Made by a program: the position numbers and the translations under genes. From NCBI RefSeq assembly GCF_014203155.1, contig NZ_JACHIK010000007.1, forward strand, positions 174,772 through 238,771: a DNA stretch of 64,000 nucleotides. Reading direction: 5' to 3'. The notes beneath the pieces were generated by a model. It was not told the origin of the DNA. It searched no databases and saw nothing but the letters and a program-made list of their open reading frames with translations. Within the stretch, counting starts at the first letter, position 1, and every line of letters starts with the position of its first letter. Positions 39,991-50,135 of the stretch are shown here, piece after piece. The stretch is from Shinella fusca (lineage in GTDB: Bacteria > Pseudomonadota > Alphaproteobacteria > Rhizobiales > Rhizobiaceae).

Positions 39991-40971
39991 TCAGGCCGTG
40001 CGGTCGATCTTGGTGAACTGGCCCTGCGTGCGGTAGCGCACGAGATAGCTCGGCAGGATCACCTCGACGAGCGCCGGCTCGATGCCGATGGCTTCCAGCG
40101 TGCGGCCCTCGGCGCGGGCGGCGTCCGAGACGATGTTGTCGGCGCGCAGCAGCGTCACCTGGTCGGCTGTCAGCGGCGGCTTGACGAAGGGGATCATCGA
40201 GGCGAGCGAGCCGATCAGCGAAGCGACGGCGAAGGGCAGCGAGACGAGCGGGTTCTTGCGGTCGACGATGCGCAGCATGGTTTCGAGACACTGGCGGAAG
40301 GTCAGCACTTCCGGGCCGCCGAGCTCGTAGATGCGGCCGCGCTCGATCGTGCCGTCCACCGAGCGGGCGACGGCTTCGGCGACGTCGCCGACATAGACCG
40401 GCTGGAGCTTCGTGCGGCCGCCGCCGATCAACGGCAGGAACGGCGCATAGCGCGCCATGGTGGCGAACTTGTTGAAGAAGCCGTCCTCGGGGCCGAAGAC
40501 GATGGAGGGGCGCAGGATGACCGCATCGGGAACCGTGCGCCGCACGGCCGCCTCGCCGCGCGCCTTGGTGCGGGCGTAGGTCGAGCCGGAATTCTCGTCC
40601 GCGCCGATGGCGGAGATGTGGGTGAGCTTCGCACCGGCCGCACGCGCGGCTTCGGCCACGGCGCGGGCGCCGAAATCCTGCACGGCGTCGAAGGTGTTTC
40701 GGCCGGTCTCGAAGAGCACGCCGACGCAGTTGACGACGTGGTCGGCGCCTTCGACGGCGCGATCGACCGACTGGCGGTAGCGCAGGTTCGCCTGCACGAA
40801 GGAGATCTGGCCGACGCCGCCGATCGGCTGGAGGAAGCCGGCAAGGTCCGGCCGGCGCACGGCGACGCGGATGCGGTAGCCGCGGCGTGCCAGCGCGCGC
40901 ACCACATGACGCCCGACGAAGCCCGAGCCGCCGAAGACGGTGACGAGCGGCGGAAGGTTGGACAAGGTCAT
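39991..40971 (-). CDS. Complex I NDUFA9-like atypical SDR protein
   Basis: A 326-residue NAD(P)-binding protein: VTVFGGSGFVGRHVVRAL at the N-terminus, LTHISAIGADENSGSTYARTKARGE in the middle (with the Tyr and Lys of YARTK) and IYELGGPEVLTFRQCLE later. It belongs to the NDUFA9 / atypical SDR group, which in alphaproteobacteria is an accessory part of respiratory complex I or a quinone-related enzyme. There are no nuo genes here. CAGGAGC precedes the ATG. Confidence 0.9.
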   Translation of the reverse strand: MTLSNLPPLVTVFGGSGFVGRHVVRALARRGYRIRVAVRRPDLAGFLQPIGGVGQISFVQANLRYRQSVDRAVEGADHVVNCVGVLFETGRNTFDAVQDFGARAVAEAARAAGAKLTHISAIGADENSGSTYARTKARGEAAVRRTVPDAVILRPSIVFGPEDGFFNKFATMARYAPFLPLIGGGRTKLQPVYVGDVAEAVARSVDGTIERGRIYELGGPEVLTFRQCLETMLRIVDRKNPLVSLPFAVASLIGSLASMIPFVKPPLTADQVTLLRADNIVSDAARAEGRTLEAIGIEPALVEVILPSYLVRYRTQGQFTKIDRTA

Positions 40972-41090
40972 GGGATGCTCCTGAAGAGAATGGTCGGTCT
41001 TTAGGGCCTACATAGCCCAAACCGCAGGCAAGGTGAAGCGCGGCGAAGCGTCTCCCGCGGCCTTCCTTGCGCCGGCGCAAGACAGCGCCG

Positions 41091-41378
41091 TCAGACGCCC
41101 TCGACGACCACCATCTCGGCGTCCGCGACCTCCTGGCGGATGGCGGCGGCGATCTGGTATTCCGGCGAGTTGTAGCAGTCGACGGCCGCCTGGAACGAGG
41201 GAAACTCGATCACCACGTTGCGCGCGCGCACCGCGCCCTCCAGCCGCTCGAACGTGCCGCCGCGGGCAAGGAAGTTCGCACCGTATTTCTCGAAGGCCGG
41301 CTTGGCGGCCGCGACATAGTCCTTGTAGCGCTCGGCGTCACGGACATCGACCCGTGCGATCCAGTAGCCCTTGGGCAT
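41091..41378 (-). CDS. DUF1330 dimeric ferredoxin-fold protein
   Basis: A 95-residue protein: MPKGYWIARVDVRDAERYKDYV at the N-terminus, FLARGGTFERLEG and VVIEFPSFQAAVDCYNSPEY. DUF1330 is a dimeric alpha-beta barrel family with no established function. It is 16 bases downstream of pyrF's stop on the opposite side, that is, pyrF (minus) ends at 41395 and this gene starts at 41378, so it is the last gene of a pyrF operon. GGGAGAG precedes the ATG. Confidence 0.88.
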   Translation of the reverse strand: MPKGYWIARVDVRDAERYKDYVAAAKPAFEKYGANFLARGGTFERLEGAVRARNVVIEFPSFQAAVDCYNSPEYQIAAAIRQEVADAEMVVVEGV

Positions 41379-41394
41379 CGTTCTCTCCCTGTTT

Positions 41395-42093
41395 TCAAGC
41401 GGCAAGCGCGCCGTCCATCTCGGCGAGGATCGCCTTTGCGGCGGCGAGCGGATCGTCCGCCTTGACGATGGGCCGGGCGACGACGAGGTGGCTGGAGCCG
41501 GCCTTCAGCGCATCGGCCGGCGTCATCACGCGCTTCTGGTCGCCGAGGTCGGCACCGGCGGGGCGGATGCCGGGCGTGACGATGGCCATGTCCGGCCCAA
41601 CGATCTTGCGCACGGCTTTCGCCTCCTCGGCCGAGCAGACGACGCCGCCCATGCCGGCGATGCGCGCCTGTTCGGCGCGGCGCAGCACCAGCGTGTGGGG
41701 ATCGTATTCGTAGCCGGCGTCGAGCACGTCCTTGGCGTCCATCGAGGTCAGGACCGTCACGCCGAGAAGGCAGAGGTCCGAGCCCTTCGCCGCGGAGACG
41801 GCGGCGGCCATGGCCTTCGGATAGGCGTGCAGCGTCAGCATGGACATGCCCATCTTGACGATGTTCTCGACGCCCTTGGCCACCGTGTTGTCGATGTCGA
41901 GCAGCTTCATGTCGAGGAAGACTTTCTTGCCGTCCTTCGCAAGGTCGCGGGCGAATTCCAGCCCGCCGGCAAAGACGAGCTGGTAGCCGATCTTGTAGAA
42001 GAGGGCGGCCTCGCCGAGCGTCCTGACCACCTTCTCGGCCTCCGCGATGGTCGGTACATCGAGGCCAACGATCAGGCGGTCGCGCGCGGACAT
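41395..42093 (-). CDS. pyrF: Orotidine 5'-phosphate decarboxylase
   Basis: A 232-residue TIM-barrel enzyme that makes UMP from OMP. The catalytic tetrad lies in [13 protein letters not shown] (Asp61, Lys63, Asp66), with [11 protein letters not shown] at the N-terminus (Asp12) and [15 protein letters not shown] as the phosphate loop. Start 42093 has AAGGGGAT before it; 42135 would add 14 residues. A DUF1330 gene follows by 16 bases. Confidence 0.96.
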   Translation of the reverse strand: MSARDRLIVGLDVPTIAEAEKVVRTLGEAALFYKIGYQLVFAGGLEFARDLAKDGKKVFLDMKLLDIDNTVAKGVENIVKMGMSMLTLHAYPKAMAAAVSAAKGSDLCLLGVTVLTSMDAKDVLDAGYEYDPHTLVLRRAEQARIAGMGGVVCSAEEAKAVRKIVGPDMAIVTPGIRPAGADLGDQKRVMTPADALKAGSSHLVVARPIVKADDPLAAAKAILAEMDGALAA

Positions 42094-42183
42094 GGTCACA
42101 TCCCCTTCCAAGATTGCATTGCCGTCCAGTCGCATGTCACGCCGCGGTCCGCAAGCGGGAAAGCGAAAAGACCGCCGGCGGCC

Positions 42184-42786
42184 TCAGTGGGTGCGGCGGT
42201 AAGTCCAAAGCTGCGCCGGCGGAATGTTGCGCACGACGAAGTCGAGATGGCTGATCTGGTAGCGGTCCGGCATGGCGACGACGGGCGAGAGCGGGCCGTA
42301 GGAGATCTGCACCACGGGACGGCCGACGGGAATGCGGCCCAAGAGGTCCTCGATCAGCGCCACGCGCCGGTGCATCGGGAAATTGAGGAGCGGCACGGCC
42401 GAGACGATGCTGTCGAAGGTCGCATCGCTGAGGTCCCCGAGCGTCTTGTCGAGGTCGAAGGCATCGCCGTTGATGAAATTGACGCCGGAAAAGCGCGCGA
42501 CGAGGTGATTGTAGAAATCCGTCGAGAATTCGACCGCGAAGAGCTTTTCGGGTGGAAGGCCGGTTTCCAGGATCGCCTTGGTGATGACGCCGGTGCCGGG
42601 ACCGAGCTCCAGGACCGGCAGGCCCGAGGCCGGATTGACGACGCCCGCCATGCGGCGCGCGGTGATGGATGAGGTGGGAATGATCGCTCCGACCGCCCGC
42701 GTATTGCTCATCCAGCCCTTGAAGAAGCGGATTTCCTCGTCGAATTTCCTGCCGAGCCGTTCCTTCACCTTCACGCGCAGCGTCAT
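42184..42786 (-). CDS. pmtA: Phosphatidylethanolamine N-methyltransferase, PmtA (Sinorhizobium type)
   Basis: A 200-residue SAM-dependent methyltransferase. The SAM motif is VLELGPGTGVITKAIL, the N-terminus FDEEIRFFKGWMSNTRAVGAIIPTS is characteristic of PmtA, and the substrate stretch SAVPLLNFPMHRR follows. It methylates phosphatidylethanolamine three times to phosphatidylcholine, an abundant lipid of plant-associated rhizobia. A second route, Pcs, is not in this window. It lies 90 bases upstream of pyrF on the same strand. Confidence 0.88.
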   Translation of the reverse strand: MTLRVKVKERLGRKFDEEIRFFKGWMSNTRAVGAIIPTSSITARRMAGVVNPASGLPVLELGPGTGVITKAILETGLPPEKLFAVEFSTDFYNHLVARFSGVNFINGDAFDLDKTLGDLSDATFDSIVSAVPLLNFPMHRRVALIEDLLGRIPVGRPVVQISYGPLSPVVAMPDRYQISHLDFVVRNIPPAQLWTYRRTH

Positions 42787-42928
42787 GCCGTCCCCTCCAT
42801 GGTCGCGTTCTTCCGGCCGGCGGCGGGGTTCATCCCGCGAATCGCCGGCTCGGCTGAATATGCGACGCGGTTTGCGTCAAAAACAAGTCTGATTGCGTCG
42901 TCTTTGTCTCATACAATCACTTGTCTCT

Positions 42929-42960
42929 AAAAAAAGAACCCGCCGGCATCCGGCGGGTTC
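42929..42960 (-). terminator. Rho-independent terminator after dnaN
   Basis: A perfect 11-bp stem (GAACCCGCCGG / CCGGCGGGTTC) with a 3-base loop, followed on the minus strand by seven T residues. It starts 27 bases past the dnaN stop. Confidence 0.95.
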
Positions 42961-42987
42961 CCCGATTCCTGTCGTGCCACGCCGCGG

Positions 42988-44106
42988 CTATACGCGCATC
43001 GGCATCAGCACGTAGAGCGCGTCGTCGCCGGCAAGGTCGCGCACCAGCGTCGGCGAGCCGGGATCGGCCAGCATGAAGACGGCTTCCGTGCCGGAAAGCT
43101 GCGCGGTGATGTCGAGCAGGTATTTCGCGTTGAAGCCGATTTCGAGCGGATCGTTCTCGTAGCCGACGGCGAGTTCTTCCGTCGCGCTGCCCGAATCCGG
43201 GTTGTTGACCGTCAGCGTGAGCTGGCCTTCGGCGAGCGCCAGCTTCACGGCGCGGCCGCGCTCGGAGGAGATGGTGGAGACGCGGTCGACGGCCTGGGCG
43301 AAGGACTGGCAGTCGATCTTCAGTTCCTTGTCGTTGTTGGTCGGGATCACGCGCTGGTAATCGGGGAAGGTGCCGTCGATCAGCTTGGAGGTCAGCACGA
43401 TGGAGCCGATGGTGAAGCGGATCTTCGCGTCGGAGACTTCCACGGTGACGGTGAGGTCCGGGTTGTCGACCAGCTTCTGCAGTTCGCCGACCGTCTTGCG
43501 CGGGATGATGATGCCGGGCATCCCCTCCGAGCCCGACGGCGCATCGACGTCGGCGCGGGCGAGGCGGTGGCCGTCGGTGGCGACGGCGCGCAGCTTCAGG
43601 TCGCCCTTGCTCTCGATCGTGTGGATGAAGATGCCGTTGAGGTAGTAGCGGGTCTCTTCCGTCGAGATCGCGAACTGGGTGCGATCGATCAGCATCTTGA
43701 GATCCGTCGCCTTGAGGCGGAACGTGTGCGAGAAGCTGCCGGCGGTGAGGTCCGGGAAGTCGGACTGCGGCAGGCACTGCAGCGAGAATTTCGAGCGGCC
43801 CGAGGCGACCGTCATGGAGGCGCCGTCGGCGCTGGTGGCGAGCAGCACTTCCGAGCCGTCCGGCAGCTTGCGCACGATGTCGTAGAGAAGGTGCGCGGGA
43901 ACGGTCGTCGCGCCGGCCTGCTCGACCTGCGCGGGCGTGGCCTCGGTGATCTCGAGGTCCAGGTCGGTCGCCTTCATGTCGAGGCTCGCGCCGTCCGAGC
44001 GCAGGAGCACGTTCGAGAGGATCGGGATCGTGTTGCGCCGTTCCACCACGCGGTGAACGTGATTCAGCGACTTCAGAAGATTGGACCGCTCGAGAGTAAT
44101 GCGCAT
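42988..44106 (-). CDS. dnaN: DNA polymerase III beta sliding clamp
   Basis: A 372-residue clamp, the usual family length, with three repeated domains. It starts MRITLERSNLLKSLNHVHRVVERRNTIPIL (first part) and ends ALYVLMPMRV, the C-terminus that contacts the loader and polymerase. It forms the dimeric ring that keeps Pol III on DNA. The gene is away from dnaA, as in other Rhizobiales. A strong terminator follows. Divergent from rsmI. Confidence 0.98.
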   Translation of the reverse strand: MRITLERSNLLKSLNHVHRVVERRNTIPILSNVLLRSDGASLDMKATDLDLEITEATPAQVEQAGATTVPAHLLYDIVRKLPDGSEVLLATSADGASMTVASGRSKFSLQCLPQSDFPDLTAGSFSHTFRLKATDLKMLIDRTQFAISTEETRYYLNGIFIHTIESKGDLKLRAVATDGHRLARADVDAPSGSEGMPGIIIPRKTVGELQKLVDNPDLTVTVEVSDAKIRFTIGSIVLTSKLIDGTFPDYQRVIPTNNDKELKIDCQSFAQAVDRVSTISSERGRAVKLALAEGQLTLTVNNPDSGSATEELAVGYENDPLEIGFNAKYLLDITAQLSGTEAVFMLADPGSPTLVRDLAGDDALYVLMPMRV

Positions 44107-44320
44107 TGAACTGTACCGCTTTCGACCGCTGGCACGCCGGAAACCGGCGCGGCATTGCCTTGAATTCCGGCGGATGCCGGACTGATGTGGAGGGGCAAAA
44201 TGGCAGAAGTCCAAGGAGGATTGCAAGTGCTAACGGCGCGGGATGCACGATCCACAGGCCGCGCACCTTGCAGGTGGCTCCCCGCTCGCCCATAAGGAGG
44301 CAAAGGAAAGGCGAAAGACG

Positions 44321-45247
44321 ATGCGGGACGAAGGCGCGGCAAACGGGACGGGCGAGGGCGGCAGGACGTTCCGTCTCCACAATGCCGTGATCCCGGCCCG
44401 GCCGCTGGAGCCGGCGCTCTATCTCGTCGCGACCCCCATCGGCAACCTCTCCGACATCACGCTGCGCGCGCTCGAAACGCTGGCCGGCGCCGACGTGCTC
44501 GCCTGCGAGGATACCCGCGTCACCCGCGTGCTGCTCGACCGCTACGGCATCGTCAACCGGCCCTATGCCTATCACGAGCACAATGCCGACGAGGCCGGCC
44601 CGCGCCTCATCTCGGCGCTCGAAGCGGGAAAATCCGTCGCGCTCGTCTCCGATGCCGGCACGCCGCTCGTCTCCGACCCCGGCTATCGCCTCGCGCTGCT
44701 TGCGATCGCCGCCGGCCACCGCGTCGTGCCCATTCCGGGCGCCTCCGCGCCGCTCGCCGCGCTCGTGGGGTCGGGCCTGCCGAACGATGCCTTCTTCTTC
44801 GCCGGCTTCCTGCCCACCAAGGACAAGGCGCGCCGCGACCGGCTCGCCGAGCTTTCCGCCGTTCCGGCAACGCTCCTCTTCTTCGAATCGCCGCACCGCA
44901 TCGCCGCGACGGTGACGGCGGCCGCCGACGTTCTGGGCGAGGGGCGGGCGGCCTGCGTCTGCCGGGAGCTCACCAAGACCTTCGAGGAGTTCCGCCGCGG
45001 CACGCTCGGCGAGCTTGCCGCCCATTACGGCGACGGGCATGCCGTCAAGGGCGAGATCGTCTTCGTCGTCGGCCCGCCGGGCGCGGCGGCGGCACCCGAG
45101 GCGGCGGACGTCGACCGGCTGCTGTCGGCGCTTGCAAGGGACATGCCGGCCGGCAAGGCGGCGACCGAGGCGGCCCGCCAGACGGGCCTGCCGCGCAAGG
45201 AGCTCTACCAGCGCCTCCTCGACCTGAAGGACGCCGATGCGGGATAG
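44321..45247 (+). CDS. rsmI: 16S rRNA (cytidine(1402)-2'-O)-methyltransferase
   Basis: A 308-residue SAM enzyme of the tetrapyrrole-methylase fold. It has [42 protein letters not shown] and FFESPHRI motifs. It adds the 2'-O methyl of C1402 in the decoding centre. Start 44321 is preferred for its GGAAAGG upstream; an ATG at 44243 would add 26 residues. It overlaps the YraN-family gene by 11 bases, a standard pairing. Confidence 0.96.
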   Translation: MRDEGAANGTGEGGRTFRLHNAVIPARPLEPALYLVATPIGNLSDITLRALETLAGADVLACEDTRVTRVLLDRYGIVNRPYAYHEHNADEAGPRLISALEAGKSVALVSDAGTPLVSDPGYRLALLAIAAGHRVVPIPGASAPLAALVGSGLPNDAFFFAGFLPTKDKARRDRLAELSAVPATLLFFESPHRIAATVTAAADVLGEGRAACVCRELTKTFEEFRRGTLGELAAHYGDGHAVKGEIVFVVGPPGAAAAPEAADVDRLLSALARDMPAGKAATEAARQTGLPRKELYQRLLDLKDADAG

Positions 45248-45605
45248 GACGGCGGATCCCGGCCGGCAGAAGGCCTTTCGCCGGGGGCATGCCTCCGAAT
45301 ACCTCGCCGCGCTCTATCTCCTCGCCAAGGGCTTCCGCATCCGCGCGATCCGCTACCGCACCAAGCTCGGCGAGATCGATATCGTCGCCCGGCGCGGCGA
45401 CCTCGTGATCTGCGTGGAGGTGAAGGCGCGCGCGAGCGTCGACGCCGCCGTCTTCGCCGTCACCGGGGTCGCGCAGCAGCGCATCCGCGCGGCCGGCGAC
45501 ATCTGGCTCTCGCGCCAGCCGGACGCCCATCGCCTTTCGTTGCGGTACGATATCGTCGCGGTCCTGCCCTGGCGGCTTCCACGACATTTTCCGGATGCGT
45601 TCTGA
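45237..45605 (+). CDS. YraN (UPF0102) endonuclease-like protein
   Basis: A 122-residue UPF0102 protein. The restriction-endonuclease-like core is [21 protein letters not shown], with Glu and Asp of GEID and the ExK of VEVKAR as the candidate metal site. Function is unproven; homologues link to DNA processing. It overlaps rsmI by 11 bases, so translation is coupled. No signal peptide. Confidence 0.92.
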   Translation: MRDRTADPGRQKAFRRGHASEYLAALYLLAKGFRIRAIRYRTKLGEIDIVARRGDLVICVEVKARASVDAAVFAVTGVAQQRIRAAGDIWLSRQPDAHRLSLRYDIVAVLPWRLPRHFPDAF

Positions 45606-45721
45606 TCGAAGGCCGAGGGCTCGCAAGAGCAAGGTTACGGATCGTTAAAATGCCGCGGATCGTCTCAACCGCGCCGTTACCCGTGCAGGTTAATCTTCTC
45701 CCGATTGCAAAGGGGGATGAT

Positions 45722-46225
45722 ATGGTCCTGAAACTCATGCTCGCCACCATGGCCGCCGCCGCCATCCGCACGCACCGGCAGGAAGCCAGGGCGCCGCGCC
45801 CGCCGGTCGCGGCCGCACCCGACGACATGGAGATGGAGCCGGCGCCCATCGACCCGGCCTGGATCCTGTCGGGCAGTCCCGTGGCGCGCGTGTCGCTGCA
45901 TTCGCGGGCCTATGACAGGCTGGCGCGGACGGCGGTCTGGGATTGCACGGCCGGCACCTTCCGCTGGTATTTCGGCTGGGACGAGACGGTGGTGATCCTC
46001 GACGGCGCGGTGCATGTGACCGGCGAGGACGGCAGCGAGCGCACGCTGAAGGCCGGCGACGTCGCCTATTTTCCCGCAAAGAGCTGGGCGACGTGGCATA
46101 TCGACAGCTATGTCCGCAAGGTCGCCTTCTGCCGCAAGGAATTCCCCATCCCGATCGACATGGCGCTGAAGCTGCGCGACCGCGTGCGCGGCATCCGGCG
46201 ATCCTCCGGGGGGCTTGCCGCCTGA
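45722..46225 (+). CDS. Cupin-domain protein with N-terminal hydrophobic leader
   Basis: A 167-residue protein. The cupin (about 75-150) reads FRWYFGWDETVVILDGAVHV, DVAYFPAKSWATWHI, matching the (S)-ureidoglycine-like DUF861 group. The first 15 residues MVLKLMLATMAAAAI are hydrophobic and could be an anchor. The start 45722 has AAAGGGGGAT before it. The metal ligands of classical cupins are only partly present (His in WHI, Glu in DETV), so activity is uncertain. Confidence 0.8.
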   Translation: MVLKLMLATMAAAAIRTHRQEARAPRPPVAAAPDDMEMEPAPIDPAWILSGSPVARVSLHSRAYDRLARTAVWDCTAGTFRWYFGWDETVVILDGAVHVTGEDGSERTLKAGDVAYFPAKSWATWHIDSYVRKVAFCRKEFPIPIDMALKLRDRVRGIRRSSGGLAA

Positions 46226-46257
46226 GCCGCAGCGCCCGTTGCCTTCGGGCCTGCGGC
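46226..46257 (+). terminator. Nested hairpin between the cupin gene and gshB
   Basis: Outer stem GCCGCAG / CTGCGGC (7 bp) and inner stem GCCCG / CGGGC with a one-base bulge, starting just after the cupin stop. Only a few T residues follow, so termination would be partial. Confidence 0.45.
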
Positions 46258-46294
46258 ACCTTACATGTGTCGGGCATTCCTGAGGGGACTTTTC

Positions 46295-47239
46295 ATGGCC
46301 AAGATCAAGAACGTCGCGGTTCAGATGGACCACGTCTCGACCATCAACATTGCCGGCGATTCCACCTTCGCCATGAGCCTCGAGGCGCAGAGCCGCGGCT
46401 GCAGGCTCTTCCACTATACGCCCGACCAGCTCAGCCTGCGCGACGGCAAGGTCCATGCGACCGTCCAGCCGATGGAACTGCGCGACGTCAAGGGCGACCA
46501 TTTCACGCTCGGCGCGCCCGAGCGCATCGATCTTGCGACGATGGACGTGGTGCTCCTGCGCCAGGACCCGCCCTTCGACATGGCCTACATCACCTCGACG
46601 CACCTCCTGGAGCGTATCCACCCGAAGACGCTGGTGGTCAACGATCCGGCCTGGGTGCGCAATTCGCCGGAGAAGATCTTCGTCACCGAATTCGCCGACC
46701 TGATGCCGGCGACCCTCATCACCCGCGATCCGGGCGAAATCCGCCGCTTCCGCGAGGAGATGGGCGACATCATCCTGAAGCCCCTCTACGGCAACGGCGG
46801 GGCCGGCGTCTTCCATTCCACCCGCGACGACCGCAACCTTTCCTCGCTCCTCGAAATGTTCGGCCAGCTCTTCCGCGAGCCCTTCATCGCCCAGCAATAC
46901 CTGCCGGACGTGCGCAAGGGCGACAAGCGCATCCTGCTCGTCGACGGGGAGCCCGTCGGCGCCATCAACCGCGTGCCGGCCGAGCATGACAGCCGCTCCA
47001 ACATGCATGTCGGCGGGCGCGCCGAGGCGACGGAGCTGACGGCGCGCGAAAAGGAGATCTGCGATCGCATCGGCCCGGCGCTGCGCGAGCGCGGCTTTCT
47101 CCTTGTCGGCATCGACGTCATCGGCGACTACATGACCGAGATCAACGTGACCTCCCCGACCGGCCTTCGCGAAGTCAAGCGCTTCGGCGGCGCCGACATC
47201 GCGGCGCTTCTGTGGGACGCCATCGAGCGCAAGCGCTGA
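46295..47239 (+). CDS. gshB: Glutathione synthetase
   Basis: A 314-residue ATP-grasp ligase joining gamma-Glu-Cys and glycine. N-terminal domain [21 protein letters not shown], then [21 protein letters not shown]-binding [14 protein letters not shown] and the C-terminal [20 protein letters not shown] carrying metal ligands Glu and Asn. The start has GAGGGGAC before it. A terminator follows. Confidence 0.97.
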   Translation: MAKIKNVAVQMDHVSTINIAGDSTFAMSLEAQSRGCRLFHYTPDQLSLRDGKVHATVQPMELRDVKGDHFTLGAPERIDLATMDVVLLRQDPPFDMAYITSTHLLERIHPKTLVVNDPAWVRNSPEKIFVTEFADLMPATLITRDPGEIRRFREEMGDIILKPLYGNGGAGVFHSTRDDRNLSSLLEMFGQLFREPFIAQQYLPDVRKGDKRILLVDGEPVGAINRVPAEHDSRSNMHVGGRAEATELTAREKEICDRIGPALRERGFLLVGIDVIGDYMTEINVTSPTGLREVKRFGGADIAALLWDAIERKR

Positions 47240-47312
47240 GCCTTCCGCACCGCGCTGCGGGGCGTTCCGTTCGCGGACGTCCCGCCTTCGTTCCGCAAAT
47301 ACAACCGCATGC

Positions 47313-47355
47313 AACCGGCGCGGGGAAAAATCGCCCGCCGGTTCTATAATTGTTC
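47313..47355 (+). terminator. Rho-independent terminator after gshB
   Basis: AACCGG / CCGGTT stem with a 2-base bulge and an inner CGGG / CCCG stem, then a T-rich tail TTCTATAATTGTTCTTG. It is 74 bases past the stop. Confidence 0.6.
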
Positions 47356-47493
47356 TTGTTTCATTCCCTGTTCCATGCCAGATTTGCAGATGCAACCCAG
47401 AGGCGGTTGCGGGCGCGGGTTTCGGCAGAAACGTGTTGCGGCGTCGTCATGCGCCATGAACGGCGCGGCGCTGCGGGGCAGGCGGGGGCAGGC

Positions 47494-49023
47494 ATGGTGG
47501 CGCGGGTCGGTACGATTGCATTCCAGGGCATCGAGGGCGTGCCCGTCGACGTGCAGGTCATGGTGGCGCCCGGCAAGGTGGGCATGCAGATCGTCGGCCT
47601 TGCGGACAAGGCGGTGGCCGAGAGCCGCGAGCGGGTGCAGGCCGCGCTTCATGCCTCCGGCCTTTCGCTTCCGCCCAAGCGGGTGACGGTCAACCTCGCG
47701 CCGGCCGATCTTCCCAAGGAAGGCAGCCATTACGACCTTGCCATCGCCCTCGGCCTGATGACGGCGCTCGGCGCCGTGCCGGGCGATGCGCTTGGCGATT
47801 ATCTCGTCATCGGCGAATTGAACCTCGACGGCACCATCGCGCCCGTCGCCGGCGCGCTGCCCGCCGCCATGGCCGCCAATGCGCTCGGCAAGGGCCTCGT
47901 CTGCCCGGCGGAAAACGGCGCGGAAGCGGCCTGGGCCGGCGGCGGCCTCGATATCCTCGCCCCGCGCAGCCTGATCGCGCTCGTCAACCATTTCAAGGGA
48001 AGCCAGGTCCTTTCCCGCCCCGCCCCGGCGATCCGGGCCGCAGCATCCGATATGCCCGACCTTGCCGATATCCGTGGCCAGGAAAGCGCCAAGCGCGCGC
48101 TGGAGGTGGCCGCCGCGGGAAACCACAATCTCCTGATGGTCGGCCCGCCCGGTTCGGGAAAATCCATGCTGGCCGCGCGCCTTGCCGCCATCCTGCCGCC
48201 GCTCTCGCCGGCCGAGCTGCTGGAGGTCTCGATGATCCATTCCGTCGCCGGCCAGCTTTCCGGCGGGCGGCTCTCCGACCGGCGGCCGTTCCGCACGCCG
48301 CACCATTCGGCCACCATGGCCGCGCTCGTCGGCGGCGGTCCGCGCGCCCGGCCGGGCGAGGCTTCGCTCGCCCATAACGGCGTCCTCTTCCTCGACGAAT
48401 TGCCGGAATTCTCGCCGCAGGCGCTCGATGCGCTGCGCCAGCCGCTCGAAACGGGCGAATGCGTCATCGCAAGGGCCAATCACCGCGTCAGCTATCCCGC
48501 CGCCGTGCAACTGGTCGCGGCGATGAATCCCTGCCGCTGCGGCATGGCGGGCGAGCCGGGCCGCACCTGCGCCCGCGGCCCTCGCTGCGTCAGCGATTAT
48601 CAGGCCCGCATCTCCGGTCCATTGCTCGACCGCATTGATATCCGCATCGACGTGCCTGCCGTCTCGGCGGCAGATCTCCTGCGTCCCGGCACGGCGGAGG
48701 CAAGCGAAGCGGTCGCCCGCCGCATCGCGCGCGCCCGGGCGCTGCAGGTGGATCGCTTCGCCCGGCTCGGCATGGCCTCGGTCACGAGCAATGCCCGCGC
48801 CTCGACCGCGATCGTCGAAAAGGTCGCCGAGCCCGATCCGGGCGGCCTCCAGCTTTTGCGCGATGCGGCGGAGAAGATGCGCTTTTCGGCCCGCGGCTAT
48901 CACCGCGTCCTGAAGGTCGCCCGCACGCTGGCCGACCTCGACGAGGCCTCGACCGTCGGCCGCATTCATCTGGCCGAGGCGATCTCCTACCGTATCGCCG
49001 GCGAGCGGCTGGCCGCGGCATAG
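47494..49023 (+). CDS. comM: YifB/ComM-family Mg-chelatase-like AAA+ helicase
   Basis: A 509-residue protein: N-terminal ComM/Lon-like domain (1-185), AAA+ domain with Walker A GPPGSGKS (217-224) and Walker B VLFLDELPEF, a cysteine cluster NPCRCGMAGEPGRTCARGPRC, and a C-terminal helical lid. ComM is a branch-migration helicase that helps integrate incoming DNA in natural transformation. Start 47494 follows GGGGGC; 47350 would extend it by 48 unusual residues and is unlikely. A hairpin follows. Confidence 0.92.
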   Translation: MVARVGTIAFQGIEGVPVDVQVMVAPGKVGMQIVGLADKAVAESRERVQAALHASGLSLPPKRVTVNLAPADLPKEGSHYDLAIALGLMTALGAVPGDALGDYLVIGELNLDGTIAPVAGALPAAMAANALGKGLVCPAENGAEAAWAGGGLDILAPRSLIALVNHFKGSQVLSRPAPAIRAAASDMPDLADIRGQESAKRALEVAAAGNHNLLMVGPPGSGKSMLAARLAAILPPLSPAELLEVSMIHSVAGQLSGGRLSDRRPFRTPHHSATMAALVGGGPRARPGEASLAHNGVLFLDELPEFSPQALDALRQPLETGECVIARANHRVSYPAAVQLVAAMNPCRCGMAGEPGRTCARGPRCVSDYQARISGPLLDRIDIRIDVPAVSAADLLRPGTAEASEAVARRIARARALQVDRFARLGMASVTSNARASTAIVEKVAEPDPGGLQLLRDAAEKMRFSARGYHRVLKVARTLADLDEASTVGRIHLAEAISYRIAGERLAAA

Positions 49024-49036
49024 CCGAAACAGGCAG

Positions 49037-49063
49037 GCCCGCCGCACCCATGGCGCGGCGGGC
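49037..49063. terminator. Bidirectional hairpin between comM and cysK
   Basis: A perfect 9-bp stem GCCCGCCGC / GCGGCGGGC with a 9-base loop fills the 46-base gap between convergent genes. T tracts are weak on both strands. Confidence 0.5.
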
Positions 49064-49069
49064 GTCCTC

Positions 49070-50038
49070 TCAGCCCCCGAGGCCTTCGAAGAGCGCGGTC
49101 GAAAGGTAGCGCTCGGCGAAGGAGGGGATGATGACGACGATGGTCTTGCCGGCGTTTTCCGGCCGGCTGCCCACCTTGGCGGCGGCGGCGAGCGCCGCGC
49201 CGGAGGAGATGCCGACCGGCACGCCCTCGAGGCGCGCCACGAGGCGGGCATTCTCGAAGGCTTCGTCGTTGGTGACGGTGACGACCTCGTCATAGACGCC
49301 CGTGTCGAGGACGGCGGGCGCAAAACCCGCGCCGAGGCCCTGGATCTTGTGCGGGCCGGGCGCGCCGCCGGAAAGGATCGGGCTGTCCGCCGGCTCGACG
49401 GCGACGACCTTGAAGCCGGGCTTCCTGGCCTTCAGCACCTGGCCGGCGCCGGTGATCGTGCCGCCGGTGCCGATGCCGGAGACGAGGATGTCGGCAGCGC
49501 CCTCCGTGTCGTTCCAGATCTCCTCGGCCGTCGTGCGGCGGTGGATGTCGGGGTTGGCCGGGTTCTCGAACTGCTGGGGAATGACGGCGTCCGGGATGGC
49601 GGCGGCCAGCTCTTCGGCCTTGGCGATGGCGCCCTTCATGCCCTTCGGCCCCTCGGTCAGCACCAGCTCGGCGCCGAGCAGCAGCAGCATCTTGCGCCGC
49701 TCGACCGACATGGTCTCCGGCATGGTGAGGATGAGGCGGTAGCCCTTGGCCGCCGCGGCGAAGGCGAGCGCGATGCCGGTGTTGCCGGAGGTCGGCTCGA
49801 CGAGGGTCGACTTGCCGGGCGTGATCTTGCCCTGGGCTTCCAGCCACTCGATCATCGCCACGCCGATGCGGTCCTTCACGGAGGCGATGGGATTGAAGAA
49901 TTCAAGCTTGGCGAGCAGGGTCGCCACGACGCCCTTTTCCTTCGCGAATTTGTCGAGCCGGACGAGCGGCGTGTTGCCGACGGTCTCGGTGATGGAGGCA
50001 TAGACGCGGCCGCGGCCGGGCTTTCGTGTATCGGTCAT
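49070..50038 (-). CDS. cysK: Cysteine synthase A (O-acetylserine sulfhydrylase)
   Basis: A 322-residue PLP enzyme. The Schiff-base lysine is Lys55 ([11 protein letters not shown]), the substrate loop is [13 protein letters not shown], and the PLP glycine loop is GIGTGGTI. It makes cysteine from O-acetylserine and sulfide. Full length, intact. No cysE is adjacent. It is transcribed away from the LysE gene's 3' end on the same strand. Confidence 0.97.
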   Translation of the reverse strand: MTDTRKPGRGRVYASITETVGNTPLVRLDKFAKEKGVVATLLAKLEFFNPIASVKDRIGVAMIEWLEAQGKITPGKSTLVEPTSGNTGIALAFAAAAKGYRLILTMPETMSVERRKMLLLLGAELVLTEGPKGMKGAIAKAEELAAAIPDAVIPQQFENPANPDIHRRTTAEEIWNDTEGAADILVSGIGTGGTITGAGQVLKARKPGFKVVAVEPADSPILSGGAPGPHKIQGLGAGFAPAVLDTGVYDEVVTVTNDEAFENARLVARLEGVPVGISSGAALAAAAKVGSRPENAGKTIVVIIPSFAERYLSTALFEGLGG

Positions 50039-50135
50039 CGATTACTCCTCGGTTCTTCCGGCAAGACCATAGGAGGGAATGCGGCCTTGGGCGAGTCCGG
50101 ATTCGTCCGGCAAAAAGCCGCAGGCGACGCGCCGC